From contig JARLHR010000141.1 of assembly GCA_031292145.1 (NCBI GenBank), positions 1 to 49,547 on the forward strand: 49,547 bases of DNA, given 5' to 3'. The notes under the pieces are model-generated. The model made no database searches. It was not told the origin of the DNA and saw only the letters and a list, made by a program, of their open reading frames with translations. The stretch's first letter is position 1, and each line of letters begins with the position of its first letter. This DNA is from Clostridium sp. (GTDB lineage Bacteria > Bacillota > Clostridia > Clostridiales > Clostridiaceae). The position numbers and the translations under genes were made by a program. Of the stretch, positions 23,240 to 32,367 are shown one piece after another.

Positions 23240-24034
23240 GTGAGGAAGTATGTAGAAATTGCAAAAATCCTTTTTAAAGCACAAATAGCATATAGGTTTG
23301 ATGTTGCCATGACAGTACTCTTTACAGTGACAAAAATCCTATTTGCATATATTCTTTGGGGGGCTATTTTTGGGCAGAACAAAACAGTTGCTGGATTTAC
23401 CTTCCCCATGATGCTGTCGTATTACATTATAAGCTCGTTTTTAGCACAAATAGAAATGTCAAATGGCGTAAGTGGCGAAATTAGCGAGCGAATCAGAGGA
23501 GGAACATTCTCGAAATACATGGTAATTCCTGCAGATACACAAGGATATTTTATTGCGCAGACTTTTGGTGCAATGGCATTTTATCTATTGTTTATCTTTG
23601 CTGCAACAGTTGTTTGGGTATTTGTGTTTGGGGTTAAGCTTACTATAACAAGCAGTGCAATCTTAATTTTATCTGCTGTGGTTATGGTGGTTTTAGGGCT
23701 CCTTTTTATGGTCCAGTTAAACTATTTTTTAGGTATTCTTGCATTTAAGTTTCAGGATATTAGCATTTTCTTAATGATAAAGGGGAACATCGTATCATTT
23801 ATAACAGGAACTTTGGTTCCACTTGTATTGCTACCGTCTAGTGTTGTTTCAATAATGCGCTTTTTTCCGTTTTATTATGTGACCTATCTGCCATCCATGC
23901 TGTTAATTGGGAAAAATGAAAGTGAAGCCTTTATAGGTATTGTTGTATTAGCAGCTTGGTTGTTAGTTTTTACTATACTTAATAAATTTGCTTATAATAA
24001 ATTGAGAGTTGTATATGATGGGGTGGGAATATGA
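23240..24034 (+). CDS. ABC-2 type exporter permease, first subunit
   Basis: 264 residues with about six membrane helices and the ABC-2 pattern of an amphipathic N-terminus (KYVEIAKILFKAQIAYRFD). It belongs with DUF990-type permeases that work in pairs. Starts with GTG two bases after the ATPase stop, with AGGCAGG upstream. It overlaps the next permease by 4 nt (ATGA), so the three proteins are made together and probably form one transporter. Confidence 0.82.
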   Translation: MRKYVEIAKILFKAQIAYRFDVAMTVLFTVTKILFAYILWGAIFGQNKTVAGFTFPMMLSYYIISSFLAQIEMSNGVSGEISERIRGGTFSKYMVIPADTQGYFIAQTFGAMAFYLLFIFAATVVWVFVFGVKLTITSSAILILSAVVMVVLGLLFMVQLNYFLGILAFKFQDISIFLMIKGNIVSFITGTLVPLVLLPSSVVSIMRFFPFYYVTYLPSMLLIGKNESEAFIGIVVLAAWLLVFTILNKFAYNKLRVVYDGVGI

Positions 24035-24822
24035 AGAGAAATTTACGATTTATACTGATGCTGTTTAAAATGAAGCTATCCAAGATGATGGTGTATCGGC
24101 TTTCCTTCTTTGGCGGAACCTTTGTGGATGGCAGCTTGTTTCTTCTATGGCTTTTAATGTTTAATGCCATATATTCGCAGGTGGATTCTATCGGTGGTTG
24201 GAGCAGAGGGCAGGCAACTATTTTTCTTGGAACATTTTCATTACTCAATGCCATTAATATGACCATTTACTTCTTTGGCGTTATTGGTATTCCCAACAAA
24301 ATTAGAAATGGAGAACTTGATCATTACTTAACAAAGCCGATTAATCCGCTTTTACGGATTACTTTTGAAAATATTAACTTAGGATCTGCACCGCTTATAT
24401 TTTTTAGTATAGGTATCATTGCATATGGGGTATCAATGCAAGGCATGGTCATTCATGCAGGTACCTTGGTGCTATATATTTTGTTTATTATACTTATGGC
24501 AATTCTGTATTACGATATGGAGTTAATCGTTCGTACAGTACCATTTCTCGTTATTTCTGCAAGTAGTATAGAGCGCTTAGAGAATGCTGCTTTTGACTTA
24601 TGTATGCGTGTACCAGGTGTACTTTTTAAAGGAGCATTTAAAGTTCTGTTTTACTTTATACTCCCTTATGGCATTATGGCAACAATCCCAACACAAATTA
24701 TTTCAAATTCAGTATCTGGGATAATGATAGCAACTTCTGCGGTTATTGTTGTTGCATTTACTGTATTTGCACAGCGGTTTTGGCGGTTAGGACTCCAAAA
24801 CTATAAAAGCGCAAGTAGTTAA
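24031..24822 (+). CDS. ABC-2 type exporter permease, second subunit
   Basis: 263 residues, about six membrane helices, similar in layout to the first permease and overlapping it. 'GIPNKIRNGELDHYLTKPINPL' is the conserved cytoplasmic loop of the DUF990 family. With 22260 and 23240 it completes the exporter. No clear terminator follows within the next 100 bp. Confidence 0.82.
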   Translation: MKRNLRFILMLFKMKLSKMMVYRLSFFGGTFVDGSLFLLWLLMFNAIYSQVDSIGGWSRGQATIFLGTFSLLNAINMTIYFFGVIGIPNKIRNGELDHYLTKPINPLLRITFENINLGSAPLIFFSIGIIAYGVSMQGMVIHAGTLVLYILFIILMAILYYDMELIVRTVPFLVISASSIERLENAAFDLCMRVPGVLFKGAFKVLFYFILPYGIMATIPTQIISNSVSGIMIATSAVIVVAFTVFAQRFWRLGLQNYKSASS

Positions 24823-25606
24823 TAAATAAAAGAAAAGTAAAAGATTTAAAATCAGCAAAGGCTGGTAGCAACCTGAAAAGAGTCTACGTTATACCCGTTA
24901 CGTAAATAAAGGATAATAGTAAAAATAAAATAAAAATAGGATAAAACATACGTCAAGAGGTTTTAAAACCCATGGTATTACCATAATTTTTATGGAATTA
25001 AAAAATTGGGATACTTCCAATTGGATTCGGATGTGCTATTTTTATATAGATTGTATATAATGTATAGATAATATATACAATTTGCTATTGGCGCTAAGTT
25101 ATAATTAATATATATTTAAGGTTAGGTAATATAATTACCATATGATTGACATACAAAAGAATATTAAACATGGAATTAATTTGGAAGTAATTATTTATAA
25201 AGCAATAGTGGTATAATCACCATATTAAATTATTCAAATAGAATATAAAATTCATATGATATTTATAATTTGCTAATATATTAAGTGATATGGCGAATAT
25301 TATTACTGAGGTTTGTAGTGAAATATATACTTGATATTTTTGGTACATGAAGAACAATTATATTTGAAGATAGTGAAAGAAAAACATTAGGTATTATGCT
25401 GTCAGATGATTATGAGTTTGGTATATAAACATAAATATTGAATTGAATGAAATTGACAAAGGATATAGAATAAATAGTCAGTTTCATTTTTTATATCTAT
25501 TTTTAATTCTACACCAAACGAAAAATATGCAATGAGATAAATAGATGACTGATGCAACTAAAATAATTCTATTATTAACGAAGGTAATAATATTAGTAAA
25601 AATGAT
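24823..25606. other. 784-bp region without a gene, probably decayed
   Basis: AT-rich sequence broken by stops in all frames. It contains only short in-frame pieces, none of which I can assign, until the histidine-kinase remnant. The look is of decayed DNA between the exporter and the pseudogene. Confidence 0.55.
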
Positions 25607-25948
25607 TTGGTGAAAATATTTGATGAAATGTATAGAATAGATAAATCTAGGAATGTTGAGATTGAAGGTTCTGGACTTGGTCTTCCTATTTCAAAGAAAA
25701 TTATTCAACTTCAAGGGGGAAGAATCTGGGCGGAATGTACAGGAACTAAAATTAATCTGGATACAATAAATCCAGATGGAGGAGTTATTATAAGAGACTC
25801 TGAGACAAATGAGCCAACAGGAGTTCTATTAGAAAATGCTGCATTTGCAGTTAAAGCTTTAATGCTGAGGAAATACAATCAATTGAAGCAATTACAACTA
25901 TTGTTGGAGAAAAGATTGTATATCAAAGTAATAAATGAAAAGAGATAA
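25607..25948 (+). pseudogene. Chimeric remnant: histidine-kinase ATPase end joined to amidohydrolase piece
   Basis: The first 45 residues are the end of a sensor-kinase HATPase domain: 'IFDEMYRIDKSRN', 'GSGLGLPISKKIIQLQGG' (G2 box). They then change without a break into 'NPDGGVIIRDSETNEPTGVL' 'LENA', a stretch of YtcJ-type amidohydrolases (Amidohydro_3). Neither protein is complete. Kinase-like codons can be read upstream to about 25565. The join looks like a deletion that fused two dead genes. No ribosome binding site of note. Confidence 0.7.
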
Positions 25949-26312
25949 AGGTAATTTCAAGTTTTTTCAAAGCTAGCTTAAGCAATGCTTTTTTATAGAT
26001 ATCCAATTTAATAACTAGACATATAGTTGGAAGAACAAAGAAAAATGTTAACCAAGCTTTGGTAAATTGCTGCACTAGAAATAAGTAACATATTGTGTGG
26101 AGTGTTTCATTGGAATTTTGATGGTAATGATTCTTGACTAGAAGTTGTTCCATAATGCTTGTTCAACGCCTGTCGTTGAGGCAAGCATTGTGGATGCAAC
26201 GTCTAGTCGTAGAATAATCCATCAAAATTCCTGGAAACCGGAACACAATATGTTACTTATTTCGGTTAGCTATTGTATAAGTCTAGATTACACGTTATTT
26301 ATCTATAGATTA
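25949..26312. other. Gene-free stretch dominated by a 187-bp inverted repeat
   Basis: Nothing coding is supported. The inverted repeat at 26078-26264 fills the middle; the flanks are ordinary AT-rich DNA. Confidence 0.6.
26078..26264. repeat. 187-bp interrupted inverted repeat (MITE-like)
   Basis: Perfect 20-bp outer arms (26078-26097 and 26245-26264, starting GAAATAAGTAAC). Further pairs: GGAATTTTGATGG with CCATCAAAATTCC, then ACTAGA and ATAATGCTTG with CAAGCATT and TCTAGT near the centre. The whole unit can fold into one long hairpin. There is no transposase. It could be a non-autonomous element or the remnant of an insertion sequence; no clear target duplication is visible. Confidence 0.65.
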
Positions 26313-27068
26313 CTATTTATCTGATAATTCTAGCCACGCTTCATAGTAATTATACCTTTTATCCTCGCAAGCAGAAATTAGATAATTTCCTGTTATAGTA
26401 TTTGCTTTATATCCCAATTTTTCAGCATCAAGTATTAATTCACTAGAATTGTTATTATGTATATCATCAACATCAATCTTTAATAAGCCTTTTAAGTATA
26501 ATTTTTCACAGCGGTCTTTCTCTCTAAAAATATTATTGGAAGTTTCAGATGTAAAAACACCATAATCTACAATTGATTTTTCAGGATCAATAAATACTAA
26601 AAATTCATCTGGATTAGAGAGGAACAATTGAATCATTTCTTTATTCAAGCAATTTTCAGAATAATTAAATAACTTAATAGGTAAAAACGTATGCTTTTCA
26701 ATGCAATAAGGATTGTATTGAAGATATTTAACTTTTTCTATATTTTTTTCTTGTGATTCAATTTTTTTTATGGTTTTTTGTAGGTTATGTAATTCTTCAA
26801 GGAGCTTTTTTCTATTTTCAGTGAGAGTAGATTCCAATTCATTAACATTCATAAAAGGTATTTGCTTAATTTCTTTTAGTGGAATAGAAAGATCTTTATA
26901 AAATGCTATATACCAAATGTTCAGTATTGTTTCTAAGGAAGGGGATCGATAATTATTTTCTTTATCTCTTGGAAATCCAAGAAGAGACTGAGCTTCCCAA
27001 TATCTCAATGTAGAAGACGGAATTTTAAATAAATCTGAAATCTCCCCTATGTAATTTCTATTTTTCAC
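26313..27068 (-). CDS. MerR-family transcriptional regulator
   Basis: 251 residues with an N-terminal MerR winged helix: 'YIGEISDLFKIPSSTLRYWE' (residues 5-24) and the wing around 'NNYRSPSLETILNIWYIAF', then a coiled coil (about 80-110) and a C-terminal ligand-binding domain of the effector type (GyrI-like fold possible). Starts at GTG 27068 behind GGGAGG. MerR proteins activate promoters with long spacers; such a promoter lies 44 bp away on the other strand. The inducer is unknown. Confidence 0.85.
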   Translation of the reverse strand: MKNRNYIGEISDLFKIPSSTLRYWEAQSLLGFPRDKENNYRSPSLETILNIWYIAFYKDLSIPLKEIKQIPFMNVNELESTLTENRKKLLEELHNLQKTIKKIESQEKNIEKVKYLQYNPYCIEKHTFLPIKLFNYSENCLNKEMIQLFLSNPDEFLVFIDPEKSIVDYGVFTSETSNNIFREKDRCEKLYLKGLLKIDVDDIHNNNSSELILDAEKLGYKANTITGNYLISACEDKRYNYYEAWLELSDK

Positions 27069-27518
27069 ACTAAATCCTCCCTTATAAATAAAAATTCTAA
27101 TTAAATTTATATTGACTTTAAAGTAACTTTAAGCTTTATACTACCACTATAACATGAATTAACATTAAATATCTAGATATAATTATTATTCATTATAAGA
27201 TAATCATACTAGAACATTGAGCATTACTATAAATAGTACAAGCTCTTCAACAATAGATATAAACAGACAGTCTGGTAATTATAAAAAAATGGTTATTTAA
27301 AGAAATTTTATTGGATAAAAAATAATTAAATAGAAATATATTAAAAAAGTACCTAAAATATCAAATTAATTTGTATTATATAGCGGAAAAGGAAATAAAT
27401 ATAAAATAATTAGTTATATTGTGTCGCTAGAGATAAAAAATTCAAAGATAAATTTAATTGTATTATACATCACAATATAAAATAATTATAAGGTTATAAA
27501 ATAGGAGGAAAAATATTT
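27069..27518. other. 450-bp intergenic region between MerR and surface-protein genes
   Basis: Holds the MerR-type promoter (27112-27142) near its left end. No open reading frame follows it for 375 bp, where the sequence is AT-rich and featureless, until the surface-protein gene. Confidence 0.55.
27112..27142 (+). promoter_or_regulatory. MerR-type promoter with 19-bp spacer
   Basis: TTGACT (27112-27117) and TATACT (27137-27142) are separated by 19 bp. The spacer is filled by a CTTTAAAG/CTTTAAG dyad, the classic MerR arrangement. It reads toward the surface-protein gene, 375 bp away. Confidence 0.7.
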
Positions 27519-29573
27519 ATGATAAAAAGAGCAAATAAAATGACAGCATTATTATTAGCAGCAGCATCAGCTATGGCAACTATTCCAGCCATGGCTGCAG
27601 ATTCAACTTCAAGATTAGAAACTAAAGATGGTACTATCGAAAATGCAATTGCATACAAAGATGGTAAATACGTATATCAAGGATACAAGAGTGATAATGA
27701 TACTGATGCTATCTACTACAACGACGGAAACAAGGACAAGCAATTAGACAATCTTTCAAGTGCAGATCTTAATACAACATATGAAGATAAATATGCATTT
27801 GCTAATGATGGATCAGATCAATATTTAGTTGATTTGACAAATGGTTCAGTAACTGATGAATCTACTCCTGTAGATGATATAGATACTGCTGCAACCAAAT
27901 TACAAACTAAACTAAACAAAGCTGATAGATATAAAGGAAGCTCAAGTGTTAGTGTACGAGCTACTGACTTATATGCTGGCCAAAGTAATGCCAACAATAC
28001 AGTATTAGCTATTCCAGGAAGTAAATTTGGAGATACCTGGTATTCATATGGTGTTCAAACATCCGCGTCAGATGCAAAAAAATGTGTTGATAAGAGCGGC
28101 AATTTATATGGGTTTACTGACGGTTCAGGTAAATATATAGATACTTCTTACACAGCAAATATATATGCTTACAGCACAAAACAAGGTAAAACCGTTAAAA
28201 TAGAAGACTATAGTAATAGCTATGACGATGTAGATAGTGATAGTGGTTTATTAGCTACATTAGTTCAACAACCAGTTGCTTTAACACAAGATAACAATTA
28301 TATTTATGCTTTAGTAACAGTTGCTATAACAGATACAGCCCCAAATGCGGTAGCCACTGGAGCAACTCTAGCTACTACACAAGCAAGTGTTTATACTGAT
28401 GCTGCGGCAACAGATAAAACAACTACAACTCTACGTACTTATATTCAAAAGATTTCTAAAGCTCAAGGGGATCAAAAGGATGGAGCATACCTTCCAAAAA
28501 CTGTAGAATCTTATGAAATTGGAAATTATAACACTAGTTCTAATGGTAAAACTGAATATAATTGTGGGGATGCTCATGATGCATATGATGCAATTGCATC
28601 AGCAATTAGCGTCTCTGATTTAACAAAAGCAACACAAAAAGATGTAATAGGATCAGCAAGTAGCAATGGAATAGTTAAACCAATATTTACTATAAGTAAT
28701 GGAAACTTAGTTGTTATTAAAGCAAATTCTGATAAAGTAGACGCATATACTTTAAAATTCAAGAAAGATAAAGTTAAATTCCAAATACAACCAGGATATA
28801 AAACTCCTGATACAACAACAACTACAGCTTCAGCTGTAAACTTTGATTATACAAGTAATAAAGTTGACACTTACTTCGTAGAAAAAGATTCTGATGACAG
28901 TGTTGATTTAAATAGTAATGCTAAATCACCATACGAAGCATATGATGTTGATGCTGACGGAAATGTTTGGGTGATTGCAGATGGAAAAATCTATGAATAC
29001 AAGAATGGTTCTATGACTAAAGTTTATACTTGTGATTCTGGATTAGATTCAATAAGCGTTTATGGCGCTAACAGCTTAATTGCTTGGGAAGACAACGGAA
29101 ATATATACACAACTATTAATGGAGGAAAAACTCAAACTACAGAGGCAACTACAGTAAACCCAAATAAAACTGGCTGGAATCAATTAGCTGATGGAAGCTG
29201 GAATTATTATAATGAAGCTGGTAATAAAGTTGTTAGTGATTGGGTTAGCACTGGCAGTAACTGGTATTATTTAGATGCAAACGGAACTATGGCAAATGGA
29301 TGGCAATATGTGGGAGGAAACTGGTACTATTTAAATCCAAATTCTGATGGAACTAAGGGAGCTATGAAAACTGGCTGGCAATATGTAGATGGTAATTGGT
29401 ATTACTTAAATCCAAATTCTGATGGAACTAAAGGAGCCATGAAAACTGGCTGGCAATATGTAAATGGTAAATGGTATTATTTAAATCCAGTTTCAGGTGG
29501 CCCATTAGGAGCTATGTTAGCTAATACAACTATTAATGGATATGCGCTAGGAAGCGATGGAGCTATGATTTAA
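27519..29573 (+). CDS. Secreted protein with C-terminal cell-wall-binding repeats
   Basis: 684 residues. A signal peptide (NKMTALLLAAASAMATIPAMA) with an AMA-AD cleavage site, about 520 residues of Asp/Thr/Ser-rich beta-type sequence, and at least four aromatic cell-wall-binding repeats of the 'GWQYVGGNWYYLNPNSDG' kind at the C-terminus (550-684). The two central repeats are nearly identical. Likely a surface-anchored protein; no catalytic motif was seen in the large middle part. It begins with AGGAGG before the ATG. May be controlled by the neighbouring MerR-type promoter. Confidence 0.85.
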   Translation: MIKRANKMTALLLAAASAMATIPAMAADSTSRLETKDGTIENAIAYKDGKYVYQGYKSDNDTDAIYYNDGNKDKQLDNLSSADLNTTYEDKYAFANDGSDQYLVDLTNGSVTDESTPVDDIDTAATKLQTKLNKADRYKGSSSVSVRATDLYAGQSNANNTVLAIPGSKFGDTWYSYGVQTSASDAKKCVDKSGNLYGFTDGSGKYIDTSYTANIYAYSTKQGKTVKIEDYSNSYDDVDSDSGLLATLVQQPVALTQDNNYIYALVTVAITDTAPNAVATGATLATTQASVYTDAAATDKTTTTLRTYIQKISKAQGDQKDGAYLPKTVESYEIGNYNTSSNGKTEYNCGDAHDAYDAIASAISVSDLTKATQKDVIGSASSNGIVKPIFTISNGNLVVIKANSDKVDAYTLKFKKDKVKFQIQPGYKTPDTTTTTASAVNFDYTSNKVDTYFVEKDSDDSVDLNSNAKSPYEAYDVDADGNVWVIADGKIYEYKNGSMTKVYTCDSGLDSISVYGANSLIAWEDNGNIYTTINGGKTQTTEATTVNPNKTGWNQLADGSWNYYNEAGNKVVSDWVSTGSNWYYLDANGTMANGWQYVGGNWYYLNPNSDGTKGAMKTGWQYVDGNWYYLNPNSDGTKGAMKTGWQYVNGKWYYLNPVSGGPLGAMLANTTINGYALGSDGAMI

Positions 29574-29707
29574 GTTTAAAAAATATTTAAATACTAATAA
29601 ATTTTATATCTATAATAAAAGTTGTAATTTTATTAATTTCTGTGTGCTCTTAGCAGAAATTTAAGAAAATCTTTTAAACAATTCCCTGAATTTTTTGAAT
29701 TTATATG

Positions 29708-29740
29708 TTGCTGGAAGCTTATGTTTCCAGCAATACTTTT
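29708..29740 (+). terminator. Terminator after the surface-protein gene
   Basis: TTGCTGGAA (29708-29716) and TTCCAGCAA (29725-29733) form a perfect 9-bp stem, followed by TACTTTTA. Confidence 0.8.
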
Positions 29741-29825
29741 ATATTAAGGACCTTTTAAGGCACATGAAAGAAGGGAAATATATAATTGAAAAGCTTACAT
29801 TAAAGTGATAATTTTGACATAGAAG

Positions 29826-29918
29826 TTATATGATTGATGGAAGTGGAATTAACCACATAAAGTGTAACAAGCAATAAGCCGACCGTCTAGGCAAAAGTCT
29901 GGATAGTGGGCTTTTTAT
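29826..29918 (+). ncRNA. Degenerate ZTP (pfl) riboswitch
   Basis: Contains a GTGG/CCAC hairpin (29843-29846 with 29853-29856), AGTGTAACA, and the conserved 3' block GCCGACCGTCTAGGC (29878-29892) of ZTP riboswitches, followed by a stem ending in GGGCTTTTTATT. The 5' block reads GATTGATGG, and ATAAAGTG stands where G-rich sequence is usual, so some key bases seem lost. ZTP riboswitches sense the purine intermediate ZTP/ZMP and commonly precede purH-like genes. A dead gene of that kind follows 27 bp later, which supports the call. Confidence 0.7.
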
Positions 29919-29944
29919 TGTTGGAAAAGGAGTGTAACAATTAA

Positions 29945-30034
29945 ATGAAAGAATTAAAATTAAAGTATGGGTGTAATCCAAATTAAAAACCAGCTGGAAT
30001 TTTTATAAAGGGTGGTGAGCTTCCTATAAAATAA
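29945..30034 (+). pseudogene. Dead start of an AICAR formyltransferase (PurH-type) gene
   Basis: Behind AAGGAG the frame reads MKELKLKYGCNPN, a stop, then KPAGIFIKGGELPIK and another stop. This matches the N-terminus of clostridial AICAR formyltransferases (LKYGCNPNQKPARIF...GGELPI), in which the Gln codon CAA has become TAA. Nothing of the gene remains after about 30034. Presence of the ZTP-like riboswitch before it confirms the identity. Confidence 0.75.
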
Positions 30035-30179
30035 AATTGAGCAGTAAAAAATGTAGAAAGTCAAAACTAGCGCTTTCAGGCGTTAATCAGAGAAAAAAGC
30101 CTTATAGCTTTAAAATATAACAAGTTACAGGTTTCTACGGTCAATTATGCAATAAAAATGGTAAAGTTAAAGTTGAAAA

Positions 30180-30224
30180 GTATACGTATGAAGTATACAA
30201 TTAATGTATACGGTTTAAGTATAC
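30180..30224. promoter_or_regulatory. Four GTATAC palindromes at exact 13-bp spacing
   Basis: GTATAC starts at 30180, 30193, 30206 and 30219. The spacers are all 7 nt and differ in sequence, so this is a set of binding sites rather than a tandem duplication. It lies 196 bp before the acyl-CoA dehydrogenase fusion gene. The binding protein is unknown. Confidence 0.6.
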
Positions 30225-30419
30225 ATTTCAGTAAGATGCTTCATAATATGGTTAGCGCATTAAAACATGTTGTTTCCATGATTTCAAATGCGAAAAGGAA
30301 TTAAAGAAATCAACTGAATTTGAAAAATTTTGCTTGTGGCAGATTTATGTTGTGATTTTACGAATTTCATAGAACGACATTAGGAATATGAAACCGTATT
30401 AATAAAAGGAGGTGTATTT

Positions 30420-32324
30420 ATGTTTTTTAAAACTACAGAACAACATGAAAATTTGAGAACAAAAATTAGAGAGTTTGCTGAAGGGGATGTTAAGCCTATT
30501 GCATTTATGTTGGATCAGGAAAATAAATTCCCTTCAGAAGCAATTCATAAGTTAGCAGATATGGGAATGATGGGAATTCCATACGCAAAAGAGCACGGGG
30601 GAGCAGGATTGGATGTAATAAGCTATGCGATAGCCGTTGAGGAATTATCAAGAGTGGATGGTGGTACAGGTGTAATTCTTTCAGCTCATACGTCTTTGGG
30701 AACCTATCCAATTGCTGCGTATGGAACAGATTATCAGAAACAAAAATACCTAGTTCCACTAGCAAAGGGAGAGAAACTCGGTGCATTTGGTCTCACAGAG
30801 GAAAATGCAGGTAGCGATGCAAGTGGTACAGAGACTACTGCTGTATTAGAAGGAGATCATTACATTTTAAATGGTGAAAAGATATTCATTACTAATGGTG
30901 GAGAAGCTGATATTTATGTTGCTTTTGCAGTTACTTCACCTAATATTGGTACTCGTGGCATAAGTGCATTTATTGTGGAGAAGGGATGGGAAGGATTTAG
31001 TTTTGGAAAACATTACGATAAGATGGGTATCCGTTCTTCTGCCACTGCAGAACTAATTTTTAATGATGTGAAAGTGCCTAAGGAAAATTTATTAGGTAAA
31101 GAGGGTGACGGTTTCAGGATTGCCATGTCAACCTTGGATGGTGGGCGCATTGGTATTGCAGCGCAGGCGCTAGGTATAGCACAAGGTGCTTACGAACATG
31201 CTCTTGAGTACTCAAAAGAAAGAATTCAATTTGGCAAACCTATCTGCCAGCAGCAAATAATATCTTTTAAGCTAGCGGATATGGCTACAAAGCTTAGAGC
31301 AGCTAGATTGCTGATTTATAGTGCAGCAGAACTTAAAGAGAATCATGAAAATTATAGTATGGAAGCTGCCATGGCAAAACAATATGCGTCTGATGTTTGT
31401 CTTGAAATTGTCAACGATGCTGTTCAAATATTTGGTGGAAGCGGTTATCTTAAAGGAATGGAAGTTGAGCGTGCTTATAGAGATGCTAAGATTTGTACAA
31501 TATATGAAGGAACCAATGAGATTCAACGTGTTGTAATTGCTGCAAATATCATAGGTAAAATGCCTAAGAATGAGTATGTGGGTAAAGCTAAAAGTGAACC
31601 TGCCACAGGTTATCGTAAGAAAGTGATTTTCAAGACTGGAACTCCTGAAGAAAGAGTTAACGCTCTTGTAGAAGCCCTTAAGGAGGATGGTTATGATTTT
31701 ACAGTTGGAATACCTATGAATACCACTATCAGTAAGGCTGAAAGGGTAGTAAGTGTAGGTCAAGGAATTGGAGAGCAAGAAAATATGAAACTCATAGAAG
31801 ATTTAGCTGCTCAAGCTGGTGCGACTATAGGTTCTTCTCGTCCGGTAGCAGAAACCCTTAAATATGTACCGTTAGATCGTTATGTTGGTATGTCTGGTCA
31901 AAAGTTTAATGGAAACTTATATATTGCCTGTGGCATATCAGGTGCAGGTCAGCATTTAAAAGGTATAAAGGATGCGACTACAATTGTAGCTATAAATATT
32001 AATCCAAATGCAAAGATTTTTAAAAACGCAGACTATGGTATAGTTGGAGATCTGATGGAAATATTGCCACTACTTACTGATGCCTTAGATAATGGAGAAC
32101 CAAAGAAGGAAGCTCCGCCAATGAAGAAGATGAAAAGAGCTGTTCAGAAGAAAGTTGTTCCAGCTTGGAAACATTATGTATGTAATGGCTGCGGTTATGA
32201 ATACGATCCTGGTGTAGGGGATTTCGAAGGAGAAGTAGTTGCTGGCACACTCTTTGAAAATTTACCTGAAGAGTGGACTTGCCCTGCTTGTGGTGAAGAA
32301 AAGGAAATGTTTATAGAAGTCTGA
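30420..32324 (+). CDS. Acyl-CoA dehydrogenase / EtfA C-domain / rubredoxin fusion
   Basis: 634 residues in three parts. Residues 1-385 are an acyl-CoA dehydrogenase with 'FGLTEENAGSDASG', 'GGRIGIAAQALGIAQGA' and 'IYEGTNEIQR' carrying the catalytic Glu. Residues 400-570 are the FAD-binding C-terminal domain of EtfA ('GSSRPVAETLKYVPLDRYVG', 'YIACGISGAGQHLKGI'). Residues 585-634 are rubredoxin with two CxxCG-type knuckles ('CNGCGYEYDP', 'CPACGEEKE'). Electrons could pass from substrate FAD to Etf FAD to the iron. EtfB is not present. The flavodiiron gene 43 bp downstream is the natural acceptor, so the pair may use acyl-CoA electrons to reduce O2 or NO. GGAGGTG precedes the ATG. Confidence 0.92.
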   Translation: MFFKTTEQHENLRTKIREFAEGDVKPIAFMLDQENKFPSEAIHKLADMGMMGIPYAKEHGGAGLDVISYAIAVEELSRVDGGTGVILSAHTSLGTYPIAAYGTDYQKQKYLVPLAKGEKLGAFGLTEENAGSDASGTETTAVLEGDHYILNGEKIFITNGGEADIYVAFAVTSPNIGTRGISAFIVEKGWEGFSFGKHYDKMGIRSSATAELIFNDVKVPKENLLGKEGDGFRIAMSTLDGGRIGIAAQALGIAQGAYEHALEYSKERIQFGKPICQQQIISFKLADMATKLRAARLLIYSAAELKENHENYSMEAAMAKQYASDVCLEIVNDAVQIFGGSGYLKGMEVERAYRDAKICTIYEGTNEIQRVVIAANIIGKMPKNEYVGKAKSEPATGYRKKVIFKTGTPEERVNALVEALKEDGYDFTVGIPMNTTISKAERVVSVGQGIGEQENMKLIEDLAAQAGATIGSSRPVAETLKYVPLDRYVGMSGQKFNGNLYIACGISGAGQHLKGIKDATTIVAININPNAKIFKNADYGIVGDLMEILPLLTDALDNGEPKKEAPPMKKMKRAVQKKVVPAWKHYVCNGCGYEYDPGVGDFEGEVVAGTLFENLPEEWTCPACGEEKEMFIEV

Positions 32325-32367
32325 TTCATATAATAATTAAGCTTTTAGCGTAAAGGGGGATTAATCC

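Larger units (their letters stand above)
29574..30419. other. 846-bp region: terminator, riboswitch, dead gene start and GTATAC array
   Basis: No intact gene. It contains, in order, the terminator of the surface-protein gene, a ZTP-like riboswitch, the stop-interrupted beginning of an AICAR-formyltransferase gene, and an array of four GTATAC palindromes, each listed separately. The final 190 bp up to the acyl-CoA dehydrogenase gene show no clear promoter. Confidence 0.65.

Noticed and set aside
27519-29573. Internal repeat array as CRISPR or mobile repeat
   Set aside because: The repeats are in frame and encode the aromatic cell-wall-binding units of a surface protein.
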